DNA from: Streptomyces sp. IMTB 2501
GTDB taxonomy: Bacteria; Actinomycetota; Actinomycetes; Streptomycetales; Streptomycetaceae
Length of the DNA: 64,000 bases
NCBI RefSeq assembly: GCF_001953885.1
Contig: NZ_MQUS01000009.1
Span: 248,277 to 312,276, forward strand
Reading direction: 5' to 3'
This document shows positions 27,660-35,435 of the stretch, piece by piece. The position numbers and the translations under genes were made by a program. Below the pieces are notes generated by a model that was not told where the DNA came from, made no database searches, and saw only the letters and a program-made list of their open reading frames with translations. The stretch's first letter is position 1, and each line of letters begins with the position of its first letter.

Positions 27660-28832
27660 ATGGAACTGAACAGACGCACGGTCATCGCGGGAGCCGCGGC
27701 CGCCGGCCTGGCCGCCACCACGCTCGGCACGGCGACATCGGCCGCCGCCGCGCCGGGCGCCCGGGCCGCCTCGGGAAGGAAGCCGGTGAAGGAGTACTTC
27801 GGCACGCTCGCCGACGGCACGAAGGTGTACCGCTGGTCGCTGGAGAACGGCGGCACGCGGATGAAAGTCCTCTCCTACGGCGGCATCATCCAGTCCCTGG
27901 AGATACCGGACCGGCACGGCCGGTACGCGAACGTCTCGCTGGGCTACGACAACCTCGCCGCGTATGTCGCAGGGACCACGTTCTTCGGCGCCACCATCGG
28001 CCGATACGGAAACCGCATCGCCAAGGGGCAGTTCACACTCGACGGCAAGAAGTACCAGCTGTCCGTCAACGACGGCGTGAACAGCCTGCACGGCGGCAAG
28101 CAGGGCTTCAACACCAAGGTGTGGGACATCGAGCCGTTCACCTCCGGCTCCGACGTCGGACTGCACCTGTACTACACGAGCGTCGACGGCGAGATGGGCT
28201 ACCCCGGCACGCTGCGGACGAAGGTGACCTTCACCCTCACCCGGCACGGCGACTGGCGCATCGACTACGAGGCCACCACCGACAAGCCGACGGTCGTCAA
28301 TCTCACCAACCACACGTACTACAACCTCGCGGGCGAGGGCAGCGGCAGCATCTACGACCACGAACTCTGGCTGGCCGCAGGGCGGTTCACCCCGACCGAC
28401 TCGGGTCTGATCCCCACGGGTGAGCTGGCGAAGGTCAAGGGCACCCCCTTCGACTTCACCCACCGCAAGCCGATCGGCCGGGACATCCGCACCGGACACC
28501 CGCAGCTGGTCACGGCCAAGGGCTACGACCACAACTTCGTGCTCGACAAGGGCGTGACCGCGGGGCCCGAGCACGTGGTGACGCTGCGCGACCCCGGCTC
28601 CTGCCGCACCCTGAAGATCTTCACCGACCAGCCGGGGGTGCAGTTCTACTCGGGCAACTTCCTCGACGGCACCCTCGTCGGGCCGTCCGGCCACACCTAC
28701 CGGCAGGGCGACGGACTGGCTCTGGAGACCCAGCACTTCCCGGACTCGCCGAACGAGCCGTCGTTCCCCTCCACCGTGCTGCGGCCGGGCCAGACATACC
28801 GGACGACCACGATCCACCGGTTCGAGGCGTGA
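27660..28832 (+). CDS. Exported aldose 1-epimerase
   Basis: A 390-residue mutarotase with a twin-arginine-like signal (NRRTVIAGAAAAGLAATT, cleavage after about AAAA at residue 35). Catalytic regions are GRYGNRIAKGQF, LTNHTYYNLAGEGSG with the active-site His, and LETQHFPDSPNEPSF with the Glu. Export and its place 25 bp behind the importer genes suggest that it equilibrates anomers outside the cell so the preferred form can be taken up. GGGAGCCGTACGC precedes the ATG. Confidence 0.92.
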   Translation: MELNRRTVIAGAAAAGLAATTLGTATSAAAAPGARAASGRKPVKEYFGTLADGTKVYRWSLENGGTRMKVLSYGGIIQSLEIPDRHGRYANVSLGYDNLAAYVAGTTFFGATIGRYGNRIAKGQFTLDGKKYQLSVNDGVNSLHGGKQGFNTKVWDIEPFTSGSDVGLHLYYTSVDGEMGYPGTLRTKVTFTLTRHGDWRIDYEATTDKPTVVNLTNHTYYNLAGEGSGSIYDHELWLAAGRFTPTDSGLIPTGELAKVKGTPFDFTHRKPIGRDIRTGHPQLVTAKGYDHNFVLDKGVTAGPEHVVTLRDPGSCRTLKIFTDQPGVQFYSGNFLDGTLVGPSGHTYRQGDGLALETQHFPDSPNEPSFPSTVLRPGQTYRTTTIHRFEA

Positions 28833-28934
28833 ACCCACTTCTGTTTCTCCTGAGTTGAACGGGACCACTCGCGTCTCCGTACTGAAGGGCGGCCCGTGCT
28901 CCCCCGCACGGGCCACCCTGAACGGAGGTCCCCT

Positions 28935-30614
28935 TTGGCCGGCAACGTCACCTCGTTGTTCCGCGGCACCGACGCGCACAGCCCCTCGATGGCGGCGCTG
29001 GCGCGAGAGGGCGGAGACGGGGCCGGCCCGGTGGACTTCTGCGTCCCGTGCAATCCGTACTTCCCCACCCCGGCCATGTACGACGAACTGTCGGCCCGGC
29101 TGTGCGAGATCCTCACGTACTACCCGAGCAGCGCCGACACCGTCACCGGTGAGCTGTGCTCCCTGCTCCAGCTGCCGCCGCAGTGCGTGGCGATGGGCAA
29201 CGGGTCCACCGAACTGATCACCTGGATCGACCACCTGCTGGTCCGCGAGTCCCTGGCGGTGCCGGTCCCCACCTTCGGCCGCTGGACCGACCAGCCGATG
29301 GAGACGGGCAAGCGGGTCGACATGTTCCCGCTCCAGGAGGCGAGCGGATTCGCCCTGGACCTCGCCCAGTACGCCGAGTTCATCCGGCGGCGCGGCACCC
29401 GCGTGGCGGTGCTCTGCAACCCGAACAATCCCGACGGCGGCTATCTGCGCAAGCAGTCGGTGGTGCAGTTCATGGACGCGATGGCGGACCTGGACCTGGT
29501 GATCGTGGACGAGTCCTTCCTGGAGTTCGCCGACGCGGAGGTCGACCCGAGCGTCGTCCAGGAGGCCATGCTCCGCCCGAACGTCATCGTCCTGCGCAGC
29601 CTCGGCAAGAACTTCGGCCTGCACGGCATCCGCTTCGGCTACCTGGTGGCGAACCCGGCGCTCGCGGGCAGGGTCCGCTCGATGCTCCCGAAGTGGAACC
29701 TCAACTCCTTCGCCGAACACGTGGTGTTCATGCTGCGCGACCACGGCGCGGAGTACGCACAGAGCCTCCAGCAGATCCGCCGTGACCGCCTGGAGATGAC
29801 CAGCCACCTCTCCGCACTCCCCGGGCTCACCGTCTACCCCTCCCAGGGGAACTTCCTCTTCGTACGGCTGCCCGTCGGGGCCGAGGGCACGGTGGTCCGG
29901 GACCGGATGCTCACCGAGCACCGGATCCTGGTCCGCGAGTGCGGCAACAAGATCGGTTCCTCCAGCCGCTTCCTGAGACTCGTGGTGCGCCCCCAGGTCG
30001 ACGTGCGTCGCCTGGTGTCCGGCCTGGAACAGGTGCTCTACGGGTCCAGGAGGGGAGCCGCCGTACCCGAGCTGGGCACCGGGACCAGCTACAGCTCGGG
30101 TACGGCGGCGGTGGACCGGCTGATGAGCCAGACCAACGGAGGCGGCGTACCGGGCCTGGCCGCACAGGCCGAGGCCATGACCGCCGCTCCCGCTCCGGCC
30201 GCCGGCACCGGCATGCCGCTCCCCGCCGCCGTACCCCCACCCGGCGCCGGGATGCCGATGCCGGCGGCAGCCCAGCCCCTGCCTGCGGCGCCCCAGCCGG
30301 CCCCGGTACAGCAGCCGATGGCGCCGGTGCCGGTCCCCCAGCCGGTCCCGGCTCCCCTGCCGACGCCCACGCCCCTGCCCGCACCCACCCCCGTACCCGC
30401 CCCGATGCCGGTACCGGTGCCGGCCCCGGCCGCCGCGTTCGCCCCCACTCCCCCCGGCGTCCCGGCACGCGGCGGCATGACGGCGGCCCAGGTGCGCGGT
30501 ATGACCGCGCCCGCGACCCCGGTCCCCGCCACAGGCCTGTCCCCGGCCCCGGCCACGGGCTGGCCGAACGCCCAGAGCTGGCCGAACGCGGCGGGGATGG
30601 ACCAGGCGGGCTAG
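28935..30614 (+). CDS. PLP-dependent aminotransferase with a long Pro-rich C-terminal tail
   Basis: A 559-residue protein. Residues 1-380 are a fold-type I aminotransferase like histidinol-phosphate aminotransferase: LCNPNNPDGGYL, DESFLEFADA and the PLP lysine in LRSLGKNFGLHGIRFGYL. Residues from about 390 onward are low complexity, rich in Pro, Ala, Val and Met (runs such as PVPVPQPVPAPLPTPTPLP), ending NAAGMDQAG. The start is TTG at 28935 with GGAGG 6 bases upstream; the longer frame from 28896 is less likely. The amine substrate is unknown. The tail is probably disordered and may bind partners or be a lineage-specific expansion. Confidence 0.85.
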   Translation: MAGNVTSLFRGTDAHSPSMAALAREGGDGAGPVDFCVPCNPYFPTPAMYDELSARLCEILTYYPSSADTVTGELCSLLQLPPQCVAMGNGSTELITWIDHLLVRESLAVPVPTFGRWTDQPMETGKRVDMFPLQEASGFALDLAQYAEFIRRRGTRVAVLCNPNNPDGGYLRKQSVVQFMDAMADLDLVIVDESFLEFADAEVDPSVVQEAMLRPNVIVLRSLGKNFGLHGIRFGYLVANPALAGRVRSMLPKWNLNSFAEHVVFMLRDHGAEYAQSLQQIRRDRLEMTSHLSALPGLTVYPSQGNFLFVRLPVGAEGTVVRDRMLTEHRILVRECGNKIGSSSRFLRLVVRPQVDVRRLVSGLEQVLYGSRRGAAVPELGTGTSYSSGTAAVDRLMSQTNGGGVPGLAAQAEAMTAAPAPAAGTGMPLPAAVPPPGAGMPMPAAAQPLPAAPQPAPVQQPMAPVPVPQPVPAPLPTPTPLPAPTPVPAPMPVPVPAPAAAFAPTPPGVPARGGMTAAQVRGMTAPATPVPATGLSPAPATGWPNAQSWPNAAGMDQAG

Positions 30615-30629
30615 CGGGTCTCGCCGCTG

Positions 30630-30935
30630 GTACGCCACCGGCCAACCCGTCGACCGGTTCAGCAGGTTGACGCCCGGCTCCGGGGTGCCGTTGTCGTTGG
30701 CGTCGTAGTAGTGGTGGACGATCAGGTCGCCGTCGGTGTCGTTCATCAGGTACTTGCCGCCGTGGTACGAGATGTCCGGCGCCCAGGCCTCGGTCGCGTA
30801 CGACGCCCACCAGCCCGGCTTGACGGTGAAGGCGTCGGATCCGGCGGTGAAGGCGATACGGTCGGTGGACGTGCCCGGGTTGGGGTACGCGGACGCGCCG
30901 CTCGGGGCGAGGGCGAGCAGGAGCGCGGCGGGGAC
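30630..30935 (-). pseudogene. Remnant of a secreted GH43 arabinanase
   Basis: The open frame has no start and an in-frame TGA immediately upstream. It keeps the end of a signal peptide (AALLLALAPSGASA), then GSDAFTVKPGWWASY, the GH43 core segment EAWAPDISYHGGKYL, and the C-terminal block VHHYYDANDNGTPEPGVNLL with STGWPVAY. In intact endo-1,5-arabinanases these are far apart, so two or more internal deletions have occurred. The same C-terminal block survives in the pseudogene at 42945-43612. Confidence 0.75.
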
Positions 30936-30947
30936 GAGTCAACAGCC

Positions 30948-30987
30948 CTCGCAACAACTCGCCTGTCTCACAGGCGAGTTGTGCGAG
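30948..30987. terminator. Hairpin between the GH43 remnant and the FAD oxidoreductase gene
   Basis: CTCGCAACAACTCGCCTG, loop TCTCA, CAGGCGAGTTGTGCGAG: a 17-bp stem with one bulged base, 20 bp past the end of the encapsulin-terpene operon. It is probably the operon terminator. Confidence 0.7.
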
Positions 30988-31006
30988 TCCGCTGCCCGGC
31001 CCCACG

Positions 31007-32377
31007 TCACGTACGCGGGCGTGTGACCGTCAGGACCTTCAGGGCCACCAAGGGGTGGAACAGGGCGGCCGGTGAGGTCACCATGTTGACCACGCGTACG
31101 AACCTCGCCCAGACCCCGGCGTCCTTCACCGCCACGTGGAACAGACGCGTGTTGTACCAGTGGGCGAAGCGCGCGGCGATCGGCTGGCCGTCCGGGGTCC
31201 ACATCAGGTCCGAGTTGGTGGACAGCGTCCATGGGCTCAGTACCAGACGGCCCACCTTCTTCTGGAAACCCCTGGCGAGGCCGTCCAGCCGCCCGGAAGC
31301 GCTGTGCCGCTTCAGCATGCCCTGCAGCAGCTCCGCCTCCATCGCCGCCACCGTCAGACCCTGGCCGTAGACGGGATTGAAGACGCAGACGGCGTCGCCG
31401 ACGGCGATCAGGCGGTCCGGCCAGTCCTTGACGGTGTGGTAGAGCCGCCACTGGTTGTCGGCGTTGGTGTAGCGCCGGGTGGGCTCCTGGGCGGTGCGCC
31501 GGCCGATCTGCTCGGCGAGGCGCGGGTTCTGCAGGCTCTCGGCGAACGCCAGATATCCCTCGTCGTCGGTCGGCGGCTGGTCCTGGAACCCGAACAGCGA
31601 GCAGGTCCAGCGGTTGCGCTCCACGGCGAGCAGGACTCCGGCCCGGGGCACGCTGGGGGCGAACAGCATCTGGTAGGCGACGTAGTAGTCCGGGTGGCCG
31701 GGCTGACTCGCGTGCGGCCGGTCGAAGTTCATCGACGTGTAGGTGACCTTCGCCTTCACGGTCCGTTTGGGCGGCACCGTGATCCCCGTCGCGCCCAGCC
31801 AGTCGGTCAGGGAGCTGGTCCGTCCGGAGGCGTCGACGACCAGATCGGCGACCAGCTCGAAGGGCTCCGCGGCCACGGGGTCAGAGGCGTCCGTGTGCTG
31901 CGACCGGCATGTCACGCCGGTCACCCGGCCCGAGGAGTCCCGGGTCAGGCCCATGCACTGGGTGGACGGCACCAGTGTGACCTGGGGAAGCGCGAGCACC
32001 TTGCGGCGCAGGCGGCGTTCCAGTTCGTCACGCGTGAAGGTCTGGATGCGCACGCCCGTGCGCCGCCGTGGCGCGAGTCCGACGGGCAGCAGGAAGTCGA
32101 TGCCCTCTCCGTAGTCGAACACCGGCGCTCCCGCCGCGCGCAACTCGTCGCGCAGTCCAGGGAACAGCCGCTCCAGGATCTGCCCGCCCCTGGCGAGCAT
32201 CGCGTGCGCGTGGTAGCCCTGCGGGGCGCCCGGATGGACTCCGGTGTCCTCGTCCACGGCATCCCGTTCCACCAGGATGACCTCGCGGAAGAAGTCGGCC
32301 AGTACGCGTGCGGTCACCAGGCCCGCATAGCTGCCGCCGACGACAACGGCCTTGGCCCAAGGGCGATCTGTTCTCAT
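31007..32377 (-). CDS. FAD-dependent oxidoreductase/monooxygenase in the terpene operon
   Basis: A 456-residue flavoprotein. The FAD dinucleotide motif is VVVGGSYAGLVTARVLA at the N-terminus. LVVDASGRTSSLTDWLG and the second FAD motif IAVGDAVCVFNPVYGQGLTV are typical of the aromatic-hydroxylase/epoxidase-like flavoprotein group. It has no transmembrane segment. It is the last gene of the minus-strand unit behind the encapsulin shell, cyclase and methyltransferase, separated from the latter by a hairpin-bearing 121-bp gap. This suggests oxidation of the C-methylated terpene (inference). A homologue lies at 45721-47124. GGGAG precedes the ATG at 32377. Confidence 0.85.
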   Translation of the reverse strand: MRTDRPWAKAVVVGGSYAGLVTARVLADFFREVILVERDAVDEDTGVHPGAPQGYHAHAMLARGGQILERLFPGLRDELRAAGAPVFDYGEGIDFLLPVGLAPRRRTGVRIQTFTRDELERRLRRKVLALPQVTLVPSTQCMGLTRDSSGRVTGVTCRSQHTDASDPVAAEPFELVADLVVDASGRTSSLTDWLGATGITVPPKRTVKAKVTYTSMNFDRPHASQPGHPDYYVAYQMLFAPSVPRAGVLLAVERNRWTCSLFGFQDQPPTDDEGYLAFAESLQNPRLAEQIGRRTAQEPTRRYTNADNQWRLYHTVKDWPDRLIAVGDAVCVFNPVYGQGLTVAAMEAELLQGMLKRHSASGRLDGLARGFQKKVGRLVLSPWTLSTNSDLMWTPDGQPIAARFAHWYNTRLFHVAVKDAGVWARFVRVVNMVTSPAALFHPLVALKVLTVTRPRT

Positions 32378-32451
32378 GTCGTCTCCCATCCAACAAAGTC
32401 AACGGCACCACCGAGAGCCCCGGTACGGGGCTCGGGAAGCACCCGGGGAGC

Positions 32452-32491
32452 GCGTGCAGGCCCACGATCATGTGTCCATGGGCCCGCACGC
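32452..32491 (-). terminator. Hairpin downstream of the methyltransferase gene
   Basis: GCGTGCaGGCCCA pairs with TGGGCCcGCACGC around a 14-base loop, beginning 8 bp past the methyltransferase stop. A second smaller hairpin (GAGCCCCG-GTA-CGGGGCTC) lies at 32414-32432. Together they may partly terminate or stabilise the mRNA before the FAD oxidoreductase gene. Confidence 0.5.
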
Positions 32492-32498
32492 CGTAACG

Positions 32499-33374
32499 TC
32501 AGATCCGGTCGGCCGCGATGAGCAGGTAGTGGAAGCTGCCCTCCTTGTAGGCGGTGAGGAACGGGTCCTCGATGCCGGTGGCCACCGAGGACTTGGCGCG
32601 CAGCTCCCAGTAGGGGATCGTGTCCGGGGTCAGGTCCACCACCTGCATCGGCACGAGGTTGTTCGCGGCGAGAGCCCTGAAGTACTCGCTGCGCGGGTGG
32701 ATGTTGCAGGTGTAGTGCTCGTCGATCCGGCTGACGGCCTTGGAGCGCATACCGGTGACGTCGTTGGAGCAGCCGGTGATGCAGACATAGCGTCCGCCGT
32801 ACTCCAGCAGGCGCGAGAACTCGGCGAATAGTTCGAACAGGTCGACGTACATCGTGGTCTCGTTGGTCCAGATCGCCCGGCGGGATCCGGTCTCCAGACG
32901 GGTGTCGAGCATGTTGCGGAAGTGGAAGCGGACCTTGTCGGTCACGCCGCGCTGCCGTGCCTGCTCGTTGGCGAAGTCGATCTGCTGCTCGGAGATGCTG
33001 ACGCCGTCCACGTGGCAGCCGAAGCGGGCGTTGGCCATGAAGCTGGTGCCACCGCGACCGGAACCGGCGTCCAGCAGCCGGTCGTCCGGGGTGATGTCGC
33101 CGAGGTGGTCGAGGAGCACCTCGGCCTGTGCCGACTCCAGGCGGTGCATCTCCTCGATGATGCGCTGGTCGCGGGTCTCGGGCGGGCCGGCGAGGACCGA
33201 GGGGTCCCATTCGCCGAGGCCGTAGTGGTGGTGGTAGAGGCCGTCGACCTCGCCGAGCTTGATGTTGACCGGGTCCTTCTCCTTGTTCCAGTACTCCGCG
33301 ACCGACTTCTGGTAGTCGGTGCGCAGGACATCGCGCATGGCGATGCTTTCCATCTGGGTGGAGATCTTGGACAT
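32499..33374 (-). CDS. gppmt: Geranyl diphosphate 2-C-methyltransferase
   Basis: A 291-residue SAM-dependent methyltransferase. The SAM site is LLDAGSGRGGTSFMANARFG, followed by VDGVSISEQQIDFANEQA. The N-terminal DYQKSVAEYWNKEKDPVNIK, LYHHHYGLGEWDPSV and IWTNETTMYVDLFELFAEF match the GPP methyltransferases of the 2-methylisoborneol pathway (SCO7701 type), as I recall them. It adds a methyl group to C2 of geranyl diphosphate and so supplies the C11 substrate for the cyclase gene just upstream. AAGGA precedes the ATG by 8 bases. The gap to the cyclase is 52 bp. Confidence 0.93.
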   Translation of the reverse strand: MSKISTQMESIAMRDVLRTDYQKSVAEYWNKEKDPVNIKLGEVDGLYHHHYGLGEWDPSVLAGPPETRDQRIIEEMHRLESAQAEVLLDHLGDITPDDRLLDAGSGRGGTSFMANARFGCHVDGVSISEQQIDFANEQARQRGVTDKVRFHFRNMLDTRLETGSRRAIWTNETTMYVDLFELFAEFSRLLEYGGRYVCITGCSNDVTGMRSKAVSRIDEHYTCNIHPRSEYFRALAANNLVPMQVVDLTPDTIPYWELRAKSSVATGIEDPFLTAYKEGSFHYLLIAADRI

Positions 33375-33426
33375 GGGGGTGGTTCCTTACTCAGGGGTGG
33401 GGGATGCGCGGGGGACGCGCGCGGGG

Positions 33427-35430
33427 TCAGGCGGCGTTCGCGGCGGTGTGGTAACGGCCGCTGGTGGCGTGCCATTCGCGGCTGCCGCCGACCCAGGCCC
33501 AGGTACTGGCCAGGAAGCGGCGTAGTTCCGGGGAGCCGGTCTGGGCGAGCGCGGCCGCCTCGGCCTCGAAGGTGAGCATCAGCTCGTTGTGGATGTCGAC
33601 GGTGCGGTCGACGGCCTCTTCCGGCGAGCAGCCGTCCTCGGTGGCGATCAGCCGGGGCAGGCTGAAGTCCGCCGGGTCCTCCTTGGCCATGGAGTAGAGG
33701 TCGTTGACGATCACGCTGGCGGTGCCCGCCAGGGTGAACGCGCGCCGTACGCGCAGATCGGAGAACTCGCCGTACGGGATCTCGTAACCGGCGATCGCGT
33801 CGACGAGCACCATGCACGGGATGAAGCTGTTCTCGTGCCGGTGCATCAGGTACTCCCACACCGGCGGGCGGTGGCCGGCGGCTTGCCAGTAGCCCTCCTG
33901 GCCGTAGGCGACGAACATGATGCCCAGCTCGTGGCGGAGCCGACGCACCTGTGAGGTGGTCGCGTACGAGTGCAGATTGCGCAGGCTGTCCCGAAGGGCC
34001 CGCGCGACCGGGTCCGCCCGGACGACCTCCTCCAGCTGGGAGGCGTAGCCGAGCGGGAGGTTCGCCTGGTCGATCACCGAGTGGGCGATGGCAAGCCGCT
34101 GGCCGAGTTGCTCGGGCCGGGCCTCCTCGGTCTCGCCGTCCACGTAGTGGTCGTCCACGGCCCATTCCGACAGCGCACACTTGGCCGCCGCCAGCAGCCG
34201 GTCCGGATCGTCGGACTCGGGGTGGGCCAGCATCATCAGCCGGCCGAAGTCGGCCCGGCGGATCTTGTCCAGCTGGCCCGGGTAGATCCCCATCTCCTCG
34301 GCCCACTCCACAAGACGCTCGGTGACGACCTGACCGAGGGCGGGGTCGTCCCGCACGGCGGGCGGGCAGTACAGCCGGGGCCCGGGATCGAACACCGCCG
34401 ACGCCGACGCCGACGCCTGCCGGCGGGGCTCGGCGACGGTGGTGCGCAGGGGCGCCGCCGATGCGCCACGGCCGGTGCGGCCGAGAGCTACCGCCGAGCT
34501 GCCCGGCCCGGTGGGCCCTGACGGCAACCTGACCGGGGACGGAGCCGCAGCCGCCGACGGATCCACAACCTCCCCGGCCACCGACACACCCGGCCCAGTA
34601 GGCCCTGACCACAGCCCGACCCGAGACAGAGCCACGTCCGCCGCCGACTGCCCCGCCTCCAACGGATCCACAACCTCCCCGGCCACCGACGCACCCAGCC
34701 CGGTGCGGCCGAGAGCTGCCGCCGAGTTGCCCGGCCCGGTGGGTCCCGACGGCAGCCCGACCGGGGGCGGAGCCGCAGCCGCCGGTGACCGCGGCTCCGC
34801 CAACTGCCCCACCTCCGGCGGAAGCACAGCCGCATCGGCCACCGACGCACCCAGCCCAGCGGGACCCGACCGCAGCCCGACCAGAGGCGGAACCCCGGCC
34901 GCCAACTGCCCCACCTCCGGCGGATTCACAGCCGCATCGGCCACCGACGCACCCAGCCCAGCGGGACCCGACCGCAGCCCGACCAGACGCGGAACCCCGG
35001 CCGCCAACTGCCCCACCTCCGGCGGATTCACAGCCGCGTCGGCCGTCGGCGTGCCCAGCACGGTGGGGCCGGTGCCCGTGCTGGACGCGTCCCCCGGTGG
35101 ATGCACGGACGCCGGCGGATTCCCTGTGGACGCTGCCCCGTGACCGACCCCCGCCGGACGCACCACCGTCGGCAGTGGCAGCCGGAGTCCACCGGTGTGG
35201 GTCCTGCCGTGCCCCGTTGGTGCGCGGTGTGGGGTGGCCGTCGCTCCGAGGGGGACGTGGGCCGCCGACGTGCCCGGCCCGGTGGGGCCCGATGGCAGGC
35301 ATGGGTCGCCGGACCCGGGCCCGGTCGGCGGGCGGGCCGGCGGTGACGACCCGGCTGACAGCAGGGCCCGTACCAGGCCCGCCGTGTCGTGGGCCGCGGC
35401 GGGTGCCGCGACCCGGGAGATCAACGACAC
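33427..35430 (-). CDS. Terpene cyclase (2-methylisoborneol-synthase-like), encapsulin cargo
   Basis: A 667-residue protein. Residues 1 to about 345 are disordered, rich in Pro, Gly, Ala and Ser, with tandem repeats and recurrent GPTGPGxS/GPAGLGAS motifs. The class I terpene cyclase domain starts near FDPGPRLYC (residue 347). The Asp-rich motif is DDHYVD (D426, D427). The NSE motif is NDLYSMAKE (from N576), and a late GGSREWHATSGRYH replaces the usual RY end. Known 2-methylisoborneol synthases have DDCYCED at the first site as I recall, so the product may differ. The GTG start at 35430 lies 5 bp after the encapsulin stop. The shell gene next door implies that the N-terminal region directs loading into the compartment. 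Confidence 0.88.
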   Translation of the reverse strand: MSLISRVAAPAAAHDTAGLVRALLSAGSSPPARPPTGPGSGDPCLPSGPTGPGTSAAHVPLGATATPHRAPTGHGRTHTGGLRLPLPTVVRPAGVGHGAASTGNPPASVHPPGDASSTGTGPTVLGTPTADAAVNPPEVGQLAAGVPRLVGLRSGPAGLGASVADAAVNPPEVGQLAAGVPPLVGLRSGPAGLGASVADAAVLPPEVGQLAEPRSPAAAAPPPVGLPSGPTGPGNSAAALGRTGLGASVAGEVVDPLEAGQSAADVALSRVGLWSGPTGPGVSVAGEVVDPSAAAAPSPVRLPSGPTGPGSSAVALGRTGRGASAAPLRTTVAEPRRQASASASAVFDPGPRLYCPPAVRDDPALGQVVTERLVEWAEEMGIYPGQLDKIRRADFGRLMMLAHPESDDPDRLLAAAKCALSEWAVDDHYVDGETEEARPEQLGQRLAIAHSVIDQANLPLGYASQLEEVVRADPVARALRDSLRNLHSYATTSQVRRLRHELGIMFVAYGQEGYWQAAGHRPPVWEYLMHRHENSFIPCMVLVDAIAGYEIPYGEFSDLRVRRAFTLAGTASVIVNDLYSMAKEDPADFSLPRLIATEDGCSPEEAVDRTVDIHNELMLTFEAEAAALAQTGSPELRRFLASTWAWVGGSREWHATSGRYHTAANAA
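34801..35050. repeat. 102-bp tandem repeats in the cyclase N-terminal region
   Basis: CACAGCCGC(A/G)TCGGCC recurs at 34825, 34927 and 35029, i.e. every 102 bp (34 residues). Each unit encodes PPEVGQLAAGVP, then LVGLRSGPAGLGAS, then VADAA. The first two units are nearly identical. More diverged relatives extend to about 34440. Confidence 0.9.
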
Positions 35431-35435
35431 CGCCG

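Noticed and set aside
27567..30746. 1059-codon open frame on the minus strand
   Set aside because: Only its first 40 or so residues (the GH43 remnant) carry real homology; the rest is antisense to the aminotransferase and the mutarotase.
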